Positions 54,602 to 64,000 of a stretch of DNA of 64,000 nt are shown piece by piece. Under the pieces are notes generated by a model, which ran no database searches, had not been told where the DNA came from, and worked only from the letters and a program-made list of their open reading frames with translations. The stretch is taken from contig NZ_JAEIOS010000013.1 of the NCBI RefSeq assembly GCF_016342265.1, positions 186,001 through 250,000 on the forward strand, given 5' to 3'. Position numbers and translations under genes: made by a program. How positions within the stretch are numbered: the stretch's first letter is position 1; every line of letters begins with the position of its first letter. The DNA is from Corynebacterium meridianum. Its GTDB lineage: Bacteria > Actinomycetota > Actinomycetes > Mycobacteriales > Mycobacteriaceae.

Positions 54602-55456
54602 CTACCCGACGCCTCGTCTGGACAGTGCGAACGTCGAGACGACCATCGCGAGCAGCGCCAGGCCCATCCATGTCCAGCTGATCCCGGAGACGGCGAACTT
54701 CTCCCCGAGGACCGCGTAACCGAGCGCGAACGCGAAAATCGGCTCAGTCACGGTCATCGCGGGCAGGGACTGGCGTAGGGCGCCGGCGTTGAAGGAGGAC
54801 TGCTGGACAGCTGTCCCGAGTACCGCTCCTCCGAGCAGCGCGTAGGACTCCCAACTGGTCAGGATGCCCACGAAACCCTGGTGGACGAAGATGTCGACGA
54901 AGGCCTTGGAGAGTACGGCCACGTATCCCATCACACCCCCCGTGACCATGCCGAGCAGTAGCGCCTTCTGGCGTCGGACACGGGTGTACGCGAGTCTGTC
55001 GATAAACAGGAGAAGCACTCCACCGACGGCGAGTGCGGGGAGCCAGCGGTTGAGCGGGGGTTCCAGTAGACCCGGTGTCGGTTTACCGAGGACGACCAGG
55101 ACAGCGACCGCGACGGTGAGGACGAGCGACCAGAATGTCTCGGCTTTGCTGACACGTCTTCCGTCGTACAGGGCGGACATGGGGAACGTGAACATCAGGG
55201 AGAGCACGAGGACCGGTTGGACCACCAGCAGTGTGCCGAAGCCGAGGGCGGCGATCTGCAGTGCGTAGCCGGCCAGCGCGGCGAAGGTGCCGGCCCACCA
55301 CAGGGGGCGGGAGATGACCGCGATGATCGGGGCGCTCCGGATGGTGGTGCCGTCGCCCGGGGCCTCTTCAGCGATACGGTGCCGGATGACGGTTCCCCAG
55401 GCGATGGTCAGTGCGGAGGCGAGGGCGAACAACACTGCGATGACGTTGCTCTGCAC
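54602..55456 (-). CDS. DMT/EamA-superfamily transporter
   Basis: 284 residues, nine to ten membrane helices in two repeats; EPIFAFALGYAVLGEKF in the second repeat is the EamA-type signature. Substrate unknown. GTG 55456 is leaderless: TAGCGT (55464-55469, minus strand), 7 nt. Confidence 0.8.
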   Translation of the reverse strand: MQSNVIAVLFALASALTIAWGTVIRHRIAEEAPGDGTTIRSAPIIAVISRPLWWAGTFAALAGYALQIAALGFGTLLVVQPVLVLSLMFTFPMSALYDGRRVSKAETFWSLVLTVAVAVLVVLGKPTPGLLEPPLNRWLPALAVGGVLLLFIDRLAYTRVRRQKALLLGMVTGGVMGYVAVLSKAFVDIFVHQGFVGILTSWESYALLGGAVLGTAVQQSSFNAGALRQSLPAMTVTEPIFAFALGYAVLGEKFAVSGISWTWMGLALLAMVVSTFALSRRGVG

Positions 55457-55651
55457 CCGTTACACGCTAGCGGAGCCGCTTGCGACAGCATGTATCCCAC
55501 GGTCCGAGTGTGTGATTTTCGTCGTGGCGGCACTGTTCACCCTGATCGAGGTCGCATGGTTGCCGTGCGCCGGTGGCGGGTCGGTGTGGTGCCGCCTTGT
55601 ACGATGGTGTTGACTATTTCGTAACAGACATGAAACCCGAGAGGTGACGCG

Positions 55652-56917
55652 GTGGCACTGGTCGTTCAGAAATATGGTGGTTCCTCGTTGGAGAGCGCCG
55701 AGCGCATCCGGCGTGTGGCTGAGCGGATCGTCGCCACGAAGAAGCAGGGGAACGACGTCGTCGTGGTCTGTTCGGCCATGGGGGACACCACGGATGAGTT
55801 CCTGGATCTGGCCGCACAGGTCAATCCGGTTCCCCCCGCGCGAGAGATGGACATGCTGCTCACCGCCGGTGAGCGCATCTCCAACGCACTCGTGGCCATG
55901 GCCATCGAGTCCTTCGGTGCGAAGGCACAGTCCTTCACCGGGTCACAGGCCGGCGTGCTCACCACCGAGCGTCACGGAAACGCCCGTATCGTCGACGTGA
56001 CCCCCGGTCGCGTCAGGGAGGCCCTCGATGAGGGCTGGATCTGTCTCGTCGCGGGATTCCAGGGTGTCAACAAGGACACCCGTGACGTGACCACGCTCGG
56101 TCGGGGCGGTTCTGACACCACTGCGGTGGCTCTCGCCGCCGCTCTCAACGCCGATGTCTGTGAGATCTATTCAGATGTCGACGGCGTCTACACTGCGGAT
56201 CCCCGCATCGTGAAGAACGCCCGCAAACTCGATCAGCTGTGCTTCGAGGAGATGCTCGAGCTCGCGGCGGTGGGGTCCAAGATCCTGGTGCTGCGCAGCG
56301 TCGAGTACGCCCGTGCATTCGGCGTCCCGATCCGGGTACGCTCGTCCTACAGCAACGACCCCGGCACACTCGTGACCGGCTCAATGGAGGATATTCCCGT
56401 GGAAGAAGCAGTTCTCACCGGCGTCGCAACCGACCTCTCCGAGGCAAAGGTCACCGTCCTCGGAATCCCCGACTCCCCGGGAGAGGCCGCCCGGGTGTTC
56501 CGCGTACTCGCGGACGCCGAGATCAACATCGACATGGTGCTGCAGAACATCTCCTCCCTGGAGGACAACCGCACCGACATCACCTTCACCTGCCCGCGTG
56601 CCGACGGGCCGCGGGCGATGGAGCTGCTGAAGAAGCTCCAGTCCGAGGGCGCCTGCGAGAACGTCCTGTACGACGACCAGATCGGTAAGGTCTCCCTCGT
56701 CGGTGCAGGGATGAAGTCCCACCCCGGCGTCACCGCCGTGTTCTGTGAGGCCCTGCGCGACTCCGGCGTCAACCTGGAGCTCATCTCCACCTCGGAGATC
56801 CGCATCTCGGTGCTCATCCGCGAGACCGACGTCGAGACCGCGGCACGCGCCCTCCACGACGCGTTCGAACTGGGCGGCGACACCGAAGCCACCGTCTACG
56901 CCGGTACCGGGCGCTGA
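55652..56917 (+). CDS. lysC: Aspartokinase, alpha subunit
   Basis: First step of the aspartate pathway to lysine, threonine and methionine. 421 residues, GTG start with GAGAGG. Kinase domain [42 protein letters not shown] and GVYTADPRI; then two ACT domains including [11 protein letters not shown] and FTCPRADG where lysine plus threonine bind. Residues linked to feedback control look wild type. A promoter TACGAT lies near 55600. Confidence 0.96.
   Translation: MALVVQKYGGSSLESAERIRRVAERIVATKKQGNDVVVVCSAMGDTTDEFLDLAAQVNPVPPAREMDMLLTAGERISNALVAMAIESFGAKAQSFTGSQAGVLTTERHGNARIVDVTPGRVREALDEGWICLVAGFQGVNKDTRDVTTLGRGGSDTTAVALAAALNADVCEIYSDVDGVYTADPRIVKNARKLDQLCFEEMLELAAVGSKILVLRSVEYARAFGVPIRVRSSYSNDPGTLVTGSMEDIPVEEAVLTGVATDLSEAKVTVLGIPDSPGEAARVFRVLADAEINIDMVLQNISSLEDNRTDITFTCPRADGPRAMELLKKLQSEGACENVLYDDQIGKVSLVGAGMKSHPGVTAVFCEALRDSGVNLELISTSEIRISVLIRETDVETAARALHDAFELGGDTEATVYAGTGR
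56399..56917 (+). CDS. lysC: Aspartokinase, beta subunit (internal start)
   Basis: In-frame internal GTG 56399 ([15 protein letters not shown]) with GGAGGAT 6-7 nt upstream gives a 172-residue regulatory ACT-domain subunit. This matches the alpha2beta2 aspartokinase of corynebacteria. Confidence 0.8.
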   Translation: MEEAVLTGVATDLSEAKVTVLGIPDSPGEAARVFRVLADAEINIDMVLQNISSLEDNRTDITFTCPRADGPRAMELLKKLQSEGACENVLYDDQIGKVSLVGAGMKSHPGVTAVFCEALRDSGVNLELISTSEIRISVLIRETDVETAARALHDAFELGGDTEATVYAGTGR

Positions 56918-56980
56918 AAAATATCCGCTTCACCGGCCACCGAGGGTCTCCCCGGACCGGCCGTCACCATGTAGCACTAA

Positions 56981-58027
<1,047 letters not shown>

Positions 58028-58045
58028 TCACTCTCTGATCTGAAG

Positions 58046-58073
58046 CGCCGTTCCTCACCGGAGCGGCGTTTTT
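58046..58073 (+). terminator. Terminator of lysC-asd
   Basis: Nine-bp stem CGCCGTTCC / GGAGCGGCG with one G-U pair, followed by TTTTT. Confidence 0.8.
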
Positions 58074-58552
58074 CCGTCCGTCGGCATTAATTTAGATGCT
58101 GCTGAAAACGGCGCTCCATGAAATGAGTCTCCCGTGCTATCCATATTTTTCTTAATGACACTATTAAGGTTGTCGACGGGGGACAGATTTCGGTGCAGCC
58201 GGCGTTTCGAAAGATCGAGTATTTTAACTTCCGCCTAAACATAGAGGTGAAGGGGTTGTGAGAGGTGATTTTCGAATTCTTTCACCAGATGGAATCCGCT
58301 TGATATCTCCCGGGTGGATGTAACATCTTGGCGCTGAAGGGGATAGAAGCTATGATAATGCATATAAATTCGTGTCATATCCCCCGGCTGCACATTATGT
58401 GTAGCACAGCAATAACATCCGCTAAGCAAAACAAATAGCGGAACAAACACTTTCCGACGGATCTTCTCCGTCCGCAAAGTGCGGGGACAATTGAACGAAA
58501 GCAATCGGACCGCCAGTCAGTATCGGCGGACACGTCGAAAGGCACAGAAACT
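58074..58552 (+). promoter_or_regulatory. AT-rich control region of the pilus locus
   Basis: No supported gene. TTGGCG (58328-58333), 17-nt spacer, TATGAT (58351-58356) is a good sigma-A promoter, giving a leader of about 190 nt. Within that leader ACTTT-CC-GACGGA and TCCGTC-CGC-AAAGT (58449-58480) form a stem-loop 73 nt before the start. Base composition changes sharply from the asd side. Confidence 0.5.
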
Positions 58553-61500
58553 TTGAGTGAGCAACAGGACCGCAACTTTTTTGCGGACGGGGTCACCTTC
58601 ATGATGAAACGAGCCCTGGTGCTGGTTTCTGTGGTGGCTCTGCTGATCGCTATCGTGGCAGTGCAGATGTCCCCCCGGAACGCCTCCGCGGATGAGGTTC
58701 AGGCCTCTGACCGTACCGAGGCGGTGACCGTGGACGTTGAGTCCGGGCATCAGACCCGGGCTTCCGAGGGGAACGACGTGTCTGATGTGCCGCAGGCCGA
58801 TGACGGGGAAGTTGGAACGGAAACAGGCGATCTCCCTGATAATGAACCGTCGGTCATCGACACCGCGACCGAACTCAACGCGCCGGAGCTGCAGACACCG
58901 AAGCCCGCCGAGCGTCTCCCGCAGGAGTACGAGGACGCATTGGCGAACTGGCCGGCGGATGAGGCCTCGGAGTTCCGGGAATACTATCTCGCACACCCGG
59001 ATGAGCTTGAGTTAATCGATGTGAAGCGTCTCATTCGTGAGGACCAGCCCGTGGTACAGAGATTCGACGTCCGGGCAGCGGGCAATGCCGCGTTACACGA
59101 CCCCTCCAAGGAATGCGGTCTGAAGATCGCGATCATCACCGACGTCTCCTCGAGTGTCAATGAAAATGATCCGAATGGTATTAGCCAGATTAAACGGGCA
59201 CACAACGAAGTCATAGATCAGCTGACTGGAACCAACACGACCCTGGGTCTATATAACTTCTCCACTCATGCAGGAACTATTCCCGATGCTCAATTCGGTC
59301 CGAAGGAATTGACGGCTGAAAACGCGAAGCTTGCAAAACGATCGGTGAATAATCTCTCCGCGTCCGCCCGAGACAATGGCAACACAAACTGGGAAGAAGG
59401 TCTGTCCCAGGTTGAGGGGAAAAGCTACGATGTGATCATCTTCATCACGGATGGCTTGCCCAATGATCCTGGAGCTGGTACCGACGTTCATGCCGATACG
59501 TATTCTCTACTCAAAGCCCAGCAAGTTGCGGACAAGCTCGTAAAAGCTGGATCAAACATCATCCCAATATTTGTCGGAAAAAATGATGATAATTTACTTG
59601 TCTACCCTGCGTGCAGTGGAAAGATATCTAGGGGTGACTGCACCAGTGTTGGGTGGCCAGGCTATACAGGTGTCAATGATTCCGGAATCAGCGAGCAGTC
59701 GGCTTTTCTGGACCCGACCAATCGCCCTGCCGGAGTCGTTTATAAAGAATTCGTTCGCCAATCTGAAGAAGAAGTAAGCATTAGTAGTGTGAGATGTAAT
59801 TCCGGATGGGCGGGAAACTCAGATTTCGGAAAAGTGTATAAGAGTAATGCCTGCTACAGGGGCTCTTCCAATAACTATGTTGTCACAACTGCTCGTTCTA
59901 CCCCGGAAAAAATGACGGCATCGTTGTCGCCGAAAAATGAAGCTACCCTGCTGGGGGGATTCGGCGAGCTAACCGCTGCATTGAAGAAGCGTATTCAGGG
60001 ATGTGACTCGCCGAAGATCGCTTTCGAGAAGTATGTCAAGACAACGGACCCGGATGCTCGGCCGATGGAGGCCGACACCAAAGGTGATGCTGTCGATCTG
60101 GGTAACGACAACGACAACGGTAGATTTAGCCAGGATTTCGTGGTCACCAACAAGGGTGCCTCGCCCATCGGGTACTTTGAACTCACCGATAAGCAGCTGG
60201 AGGTTCCTTCTTCCGGGAACGACTCACTGTCTCTCGACGGCCTGACCTGTTCCGGCGCCGAGGTGAACCTGTCCTCCGACAAGAAAACCGCGAGGATTAC
60301 ACCGAATAATCCCGTGTCCGAAAACCAGAGTGTCAGGTGCACCCAGACCCTCGACATCGACAGCGTGACGTTCAGGAACGTCGACGACCCCATGGCTGCG
60401 AATAAGTTCTTCGGCAATGAGGCAACTGTCACAGCGAAAACCAGTGCTCAATCCACCCAGGCGACGACAGTCAAGGATACGGCTTGGGCTAAGGCGCAGC
60501 CGGATCTCCAGATCTTCAAGAGCTACAACCCCGGCACGCCGCGTACCATCACCGGAGAAGTCGGACAGCAGTTCACCGCCGACTACAACATCATCCTCAC
60601 AAACAACGCCTACGTGGAGGGTAGTTATCCCGCGATCATCGACACTCCCAAGCCGGCCCCCGGTCTGAAAATCGTGTCCATGAAAGCGTTTGACAGGGAA
60701 ATAGATCAAAATTCGACCGGTAATCTGTCCGCGCAGCAGAAGATCCTCCGGGATGGTTCCGCCGACCTGACGCACGAAAGTGGCAACTCCTGGAAGCTGG
60801 CTTCCGGAGATCTCCTTCCGTTCAATCCCAGATCCAAGGGCCAGGTCAGACTCCGGGTCACCTATGAAGTTGCGAGAGTTCTCCAGGGCGAGGAAGCGGA
60901 GAAGTACCTCTGCAAGAACGTCCGTGGCGAGGCGAACAACGGCACCGGCCTGAACAACACGTTGGACGTGGAGACCGGACGTGGACTCACACCGGTCGGC
61001 GGATCCACCCGAGACGTGTGTTACTCGGTTCTTCGCGCCGATACAACCGTGATCAAGAAGATCAACGGTGCAGGGGACCCGGTCAACCCCGCGTACGGGG
61101 TCACCGAACAGAAAGCGGGCAAGACCGTCGACAACCCCGAGAATAAGGACAGCTTCAGTGTCTCCTACGTGATCCGGAACGACAGTCGAAGCGGCCGGAA
61201 GTACTCTGCCGCCCGTCCGAATGCTGATCTTCCACCGTCGGACATCGTGTCCGTCAACCTGGCGGATTACGCCTTGGACGACGCGGGCAACCGGACCGAC
61301 GACAAAGTACAGGTTAATGGACTCAGCTGCGCGGGTGACGGTTCGACGCAGGCGCGCGGAACATACGACGCCGAGAGTGACACCGTCACCTTCGATCCCG
61401 CGCTCCCCGCAGGCGAATCCGTCACCTGTACCGGAACGGTCCATCTGCAGGATCTCGGATCACACGTCTACGGTGGGGTCCACGGCGACGAGGTCGCCGT

Positions 61501-62698
61501 CACACCGACCTACAGACTCAACGTAGGACAGACTCCGGGCGAAATACCGTCCAATGATGACTCGGATGAGATGACCGTGACCGGACCGGAGGAATCGGAT
61601 AAGGCATGGGTGAAGTTCCCCACCTCTTTCAACATCAAGAAGTACGGGGTCTCCGACTCCGTCGTGATCAAGGGGCAAACGGGGGAGACCTTCGAAGCGA
61701 CCTACCGTGTCACGGTCGACAACAGATCGGCAGCCCCGGGAACACCGAAGTCGATCATCGAATCACCTTCCCCGATGGAAGGGGTGAGGGTCACATCGAT
61801 CCACGCCAGGAACACTGACGGTTCCAACAACAAACTGCTCAAAGACACAGGTTCCGTCGAATTCGACGAATTGAATAACGGAACGTACAAGTTGGACTCA
61901 TCGAACTTCAACAGTGTTCCCGGTAGCGCCGGGGGCAACACGGACACTGGCGCGACGATAGACGTCATCGTTGCATACGAGGTTGCCGCGGATAACGGAA
62001 TTGTCGCCACATCCGACTATCTCGAGTGCTCCACCGACAATCAGGGCAGCCACGGTCTCGCAAACTCCGTTCAACTCGAAGGTGATCAGACCACAGGCTC
62101 CGCATGTATCGATCTGTTGATTCCCCGTATCGAATTGGAGAAACTCATCAACGATGAAGACGCGGACTCGCAGGACACCGCGGCGGCAATCATCCCCGGC
62201 GCTCCGACCGTGAAAATATCCTACCGGGTGACCAACGGTGGAAAAGGTACTCTCGTCAAGTTCAGTATCAACGACCGGTACGGCGAAGAGGCTGGTAGCG
62301 GTCGAAGCATGAACATGAGGGAAACACTGGAGTGTGACAAGAATGCAGACGTGAGGGTGAGTGGATCCAGCGGCGTCACCGTGCTTCCCACAGCGGCACT
62401 CGGTGAAGGTGAATCCATCACCTGCTGGTGGAATGCCGCGAACCCTTCTGCCATGCAATACCGTACTGACGGCTACCACGTGGACACCGCCACCGTGACC
62501 GCGACATTCCAGAAGAGTAATCAGCAAGGCGCCATCGACGACATCCAGGCCTCCGACTCCGCCTGGGCCATCCAACTGAAGTCCCTCGACGGAAAACTGC
62601 CGAAATCCGGAGGTCTCGGTATCGCACCCTTCGGGTTGGGCGCACTGATCCTCTTCGCCGGAGCACTGTTCATCTCCCGCAGACAGCGAAAGGCCTGA
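58553..62698 (+). CDS. vWA-domain pilus tip / surface protein with LPKSG anchor
   Basis: 1381 residues. TTG 58553 start with AAGG upstream; ATG at 58601 or 58604 gives a more usual signal peptide (MKRALVLVSVVALLIAIV). After an acidic region (45-185) comes a vWA domain (about 187-480) with MIDAS DVSSSV and ITDGLPND. Then five beta domains that appear to alternate A-B-A-B-A (about 487-640, 644-823, 825-1016, 1018-1186, 1188-1336), and LPKSGG, membrane helix, RRQRKA. Tip adhesins of SpaA-type pili have this plan. The vWA part is AT-richer than the rest. Confidence 0.8.
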   Translation: MSEQQDRNFFADGVTFMMKRALVLVSVVALLIAIVAVQMSPRNASADEVQASDRTEAVTVDVESGHQTRASEGNDVSDVPQADDGEVGTETGDLPDNEPSVIDTATELNAPELQTPKPAERLPQEYEDALANWPADEASEFREYYLAHPDELELIDVKRLIREDQPVVQRFDVRAAGNAALHDPSKECGLKIAIITDVSSSVNENDPNGISQIKRAHNEVIDQLTGTNTTLGLYNFSTHAGTIPDAQFGPKELTAENAKLAKRSVNNLSASARDNGNTNWEEGLSQVEGKSYDVIIFITDGLPNDPGAGTDVHADTYSLLKAQQVADKLVKAGSNIIPIFVGKNDDNLLVYPACSGKISRGDCTSVGWPGYTGVNDSGISEQSAFLDPTNRPAGVVYKEFVRQSEEEVSISSVRCNSGWAGNSDFGKVYKSNACYRGSSNNYVVTTARSTPEKMTASLSPKNEATLLGGFGELTAALKKRIQGCDSPKIAFEKYVKTTDPDARPMEADTKGDAVDLGNDNDNGRFSQDFVVTNKGASPIGYFELTDKQLEVPSSGNDSLSLDGLTCSGAEVNLSSDKKTARITPNNPVSENQSVRCTQTLDIDSVTFRNVDDPMAANKFFGNEATVTAKTSAQSTQATTVKDTAWAKAQPDLQIFKSYNPGTPRTITGEVGQQFTADYNIILTNNAYVEGSYPAIIDTPKPAPGLKIVSMKAFDREIDQNSTGNLSAQQKILRDGSADLTHESGNSWKLASGDLLPFNPRSKGQVRLRVTYEVARVLQGEEAEKYLCKNVRGEANNGTGLNNTLDVETGRGLTPVGGSTRDVCYSVLRADTTVIKKINGAGDPVNPAYGVTEQKAGKTVDNPENKDSFSVSYVIRNDSRSGRKYSAARPNADLPPSDIVSVNLADYALDDAGNRTDDKVQVNGLSCAGDGSTQARGTYDAESDTVTFDPALPAGESVTCTGTVHLQDLGSHVYGGVHGDEVAVTPTYRLNVGQTPGEIPSNDDSDEMTVTGPEESDKAWVKFPTSFNIKKYGVSDSVVIKGQTGETFEATYRVTVDNRSAAPGTPKSIIESPSPMEGVRVTSIHARNTDGSNNKLLKDTGSVEFDELNNGTYKLDSSNFNSVPGSAGGNTDTGATIDVIVAYEVAADNGIVATSDYLECSTDNQGSHGLANSVQLEGDQTTGSACIDLLIPRIELEKLINDEDADSQDTAAAIIPGAPTVKISYRVTNGGKGTLVKFSINDRYGEEAGSGRSMNMRETLECDKNADVRVSGSSGVTVLPTAALGEGESITCWWNAANPSAMQYRTDGYHVDTATVTATFQKSNQQGAIDDIQASDSAWAIQLKSLDGKLPKSGGLGIAPFGLGALILFAGALFISRRQRKA

Positions 62699-62840
62699 TT
62701 CCGTGAACGCACCCGTATTCTTCAGGCAACGTGCAGGACCAGATGTTGCCGGAACCGCACTCGAGTTCAGGTAGATTCATCCGGCCCGGTGGTACAAGAC
62801 CGGTCCAGCAAGACACGAGCGAAACGATCGCAAAAACCCA

Positions 62841-62867
62841 GCCCATTTGGGCAGGCCCCTCAGGGGC
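62841..62867 (+). repeat. Two short hairpins before the pilin gene
   Basis: GCCCATTTGGGC (62841-62852) and GCCCCTCAGGGGC (62855-62867) lie just upstream of the AGAAAGG ribosome site of the pilin gene. Possible processing or stability element. Confidence 0.4.
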
Positions 62868-62883
62868 ACAGAAAGGCAATATC

Positions 62884-64000
62884 ATGAAGAACAACACCCG
62901 CACGCTCCGCGCTGCGACCCAGGCCACCGTCATCGCGCTGGCTTTCGCCACCGCATCCATCGGCGCCCCCGCCGCATTCGCAGACGAGCCTGAGCCCGAG
63001 ACGAACGTCCCGGCCGCCGCTCCGGTCTCTAGCCTGGACGCCAATCACGATGTGACGTTCACGATCCACAAGCGGGTCAACGCCGACAACCAGCGGAAGC
63101 CGGACGGAACCGCCGCTGATGAGAGCAACATCGGTGGCAAGCCGATCGCGGGCGTCGAATTCACGATCCAGAAGATCAACAAGGACATCACCAAGCAGTC
63201 CGAGTTCAACGAAGTTGCAGCTATGACCCCGGAGGTGGCCGCGGAAAATGTCACCGGTGACGCCATCAAGAAGACCACCGGAACCGACGGCGTCGCGACC
63301 TGGACGAAGTCCGTCGACAACATCGGAGTCGGCGCATACCTGGTCACGGAGACCAAGGCTCCGAAGGGCGTTTCCAAGGCTCGCCCGTTCATCGTGTTCC
63401 TCCCGATGACCAACCCCGACGGTTCCGGCTGGAACTACAATGTCGTCGCGTACCCGAAGAACTCGAAGATCGAGGCGAGCAAGTCTCTCGCAGACAAGAA
63501 TGCGGAGAGGGCCAACGCCGGAGACACCTTCGACTACCAGATCGACACCGCACGCCCCACGGCGGACACCGCGAAGAAGAATCAGTACATCAGCTACTTC
63601 GCTGTCGAGGACACTCTCCCCGAAGAGGTCGTCCTCGCGGATGGCACTACGGCCGAGAAGAAGGTCCGCGTCACGGTCGGTGACACCGACTACACGATCG
63701 ACGACGATTTTAAGGTCCAGAAGGAAGGCGCCAAGGTGACGGTCGTCTTCACCAACGCAGGTCTGAAGAAGCTCATGGCAGCTGCCCCGGACTCAAAGGT
63801 CAAGGTCCTCATTCCGGTCACCGTGCAGAAGGTCGGCGCGACCGACGGCAAGGCATTCAACACTGCCAGCGTCGTGTTCGATGTCAAGGACATCACCGAT
63901 CCCGCCAACCCGGACAGCGACGACGACAACCCGAAGAACCCGGGCAAGGATGACGGAGATGTGCCGACCAAGCCCGAAGACCCCGGAACAGGAACCACCA
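62884..64000 (+). CDS. SpaA-type major pilin, 3' end cut by window edge
   Basis: About 372 residues visible. Signal peptide (1-33, ending AAFADE); N-terminal domain with pilin motif WNYNVVAYPKN, whose Lys is the sortase cross-link residue; E-box YLVTETKAPKG; a second beta domain from about 200; Pro/Asp-rich spacer at the cut. ATG 62884 with AGAAAGG. The sorting signal and any class C sortase lie beyond the window. Confidence 0.9.
   Translation, partial: MKNNTRTLRAATQATVIALAFATASIGAPAAFADEPEPETNVPAAAPVSSLDANHDVTFTIHKRVNADNQRKPDGTAADESNIGGKPIAGVEFTIQKINKDITKQSEFNEVAAMTPEVAAENVTGDAIKKTTGTDGVATWTKSVDNIGVGAYLVTETKAPKGVSKARPFIVFLPMTNPDGSGWNYNVVAYPKNSKIEASKSLADKNAERANAGDTFDYQIDTARPTADTAKKNQYISYFAVEDTLPEEVVLADGTTAEKKVRVTVGDTDYTIDDDFKVQKEGAKVTVVFTNAGLKKLMAAAPDSKVKVLIPVTVQKVGATDGKAFNTASVVFDVKDITDPANPDSDDDNPKNPGKDDGDVPTKPEDPGTGTT

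Noticed and set aside
58235..58504. Minus-strand frame of 89 codons with a lipobox-like LLSGC
   Set aside because: Lies in the AT-rich leader and promoter region, opposite to the proposed promoter and stem-loop; no convincing ribosome site and the product is low in family-like features.

Overview
The window is chromosomal DNA of a high-GC Corynebacteriales actinomycete, most likely a Corynebacterium. Three gene orders point there: the mycolyl-arabinogalactan block (gtrA-like, dprE1, dprE2, aftA, emb, glfT1, wzm/wzt); the corynebacterial run aspT - dnaX - ybaB - recR - gatD/murT - dnaQ-like - leuA - lysC - asd; and SpaA-type pilus and other sortase-anchored proteins at the right end. I do not assign a species.

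Layout. 1-11.4 kb: arabinogalactan synthesis (emb cut by the window edge, aftA, dprE2, dprE1, three unknown genes, a pRiA4b ORF-3-like gene, a GtrA protein, glfT1). 11.5-21 kb: a complete sialic-acid uptake and catabolism island (nanE, nanK, nanA, an oligopeptide-type ABC transporter, divergent GntR regulator) lying between glfT1 and the O-antigen-type ABC transporter wzt/wzm. 22.8-25 kb: a degenerate class-V aminotransferase-fold protein and a quinone oxidoreductase. 25.1-33.1 kb: tRNA genes, a thioester-domain surface protein with an LANTG anchor, pat, tyrA, tadA and its partner gene, and a CsbD protein. 33.3-38.9 kb: an MMPL transporter, then a queuosine salvage cluster (tgt, YhhQ transporter, gluQ). 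39-41 kb: a roadblock / small GTPase / roadblock module. 41-58 kb: tRNA-Ser, SRP RNA, then housekeeping and amino-acid genes, with leuA behind a leader peptide. 58-64 kb: an AT-rich entry into a pilus locus (vWA tip protein, then a major pilin cut by the window end).

How genes work together. DprE1/DprE2 make decaprenyl-phospho-arabinose for AftA and Emb; GlfT1 starts the galactan; Wzm/Wzt is the candidate galactan exporter. The nan island converts imported sialic acid to GlcNAc-6-phosphate, probably under NanR control through two TGTCNGACA palindromes. Tgt, the YhhQ permease and GluQ form a tRNA wobble-base salvage and glutamylation set, but the Tgt has lost its zinc cysteines. TadA sits about 2 kb from two copies of tRNA-Arg(ACG), its expected substrate. 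LysC and Asd begin the aspartate pathway.

Regulatory style. About seventeen genes begin directly on or next to their inferred transcription start: a TANNNT hexamer ends 6-8 nt (usually 7) before the start codon, which implies leaderless mRNAs. These hexamers are given in the gene entries and used to choose starts.
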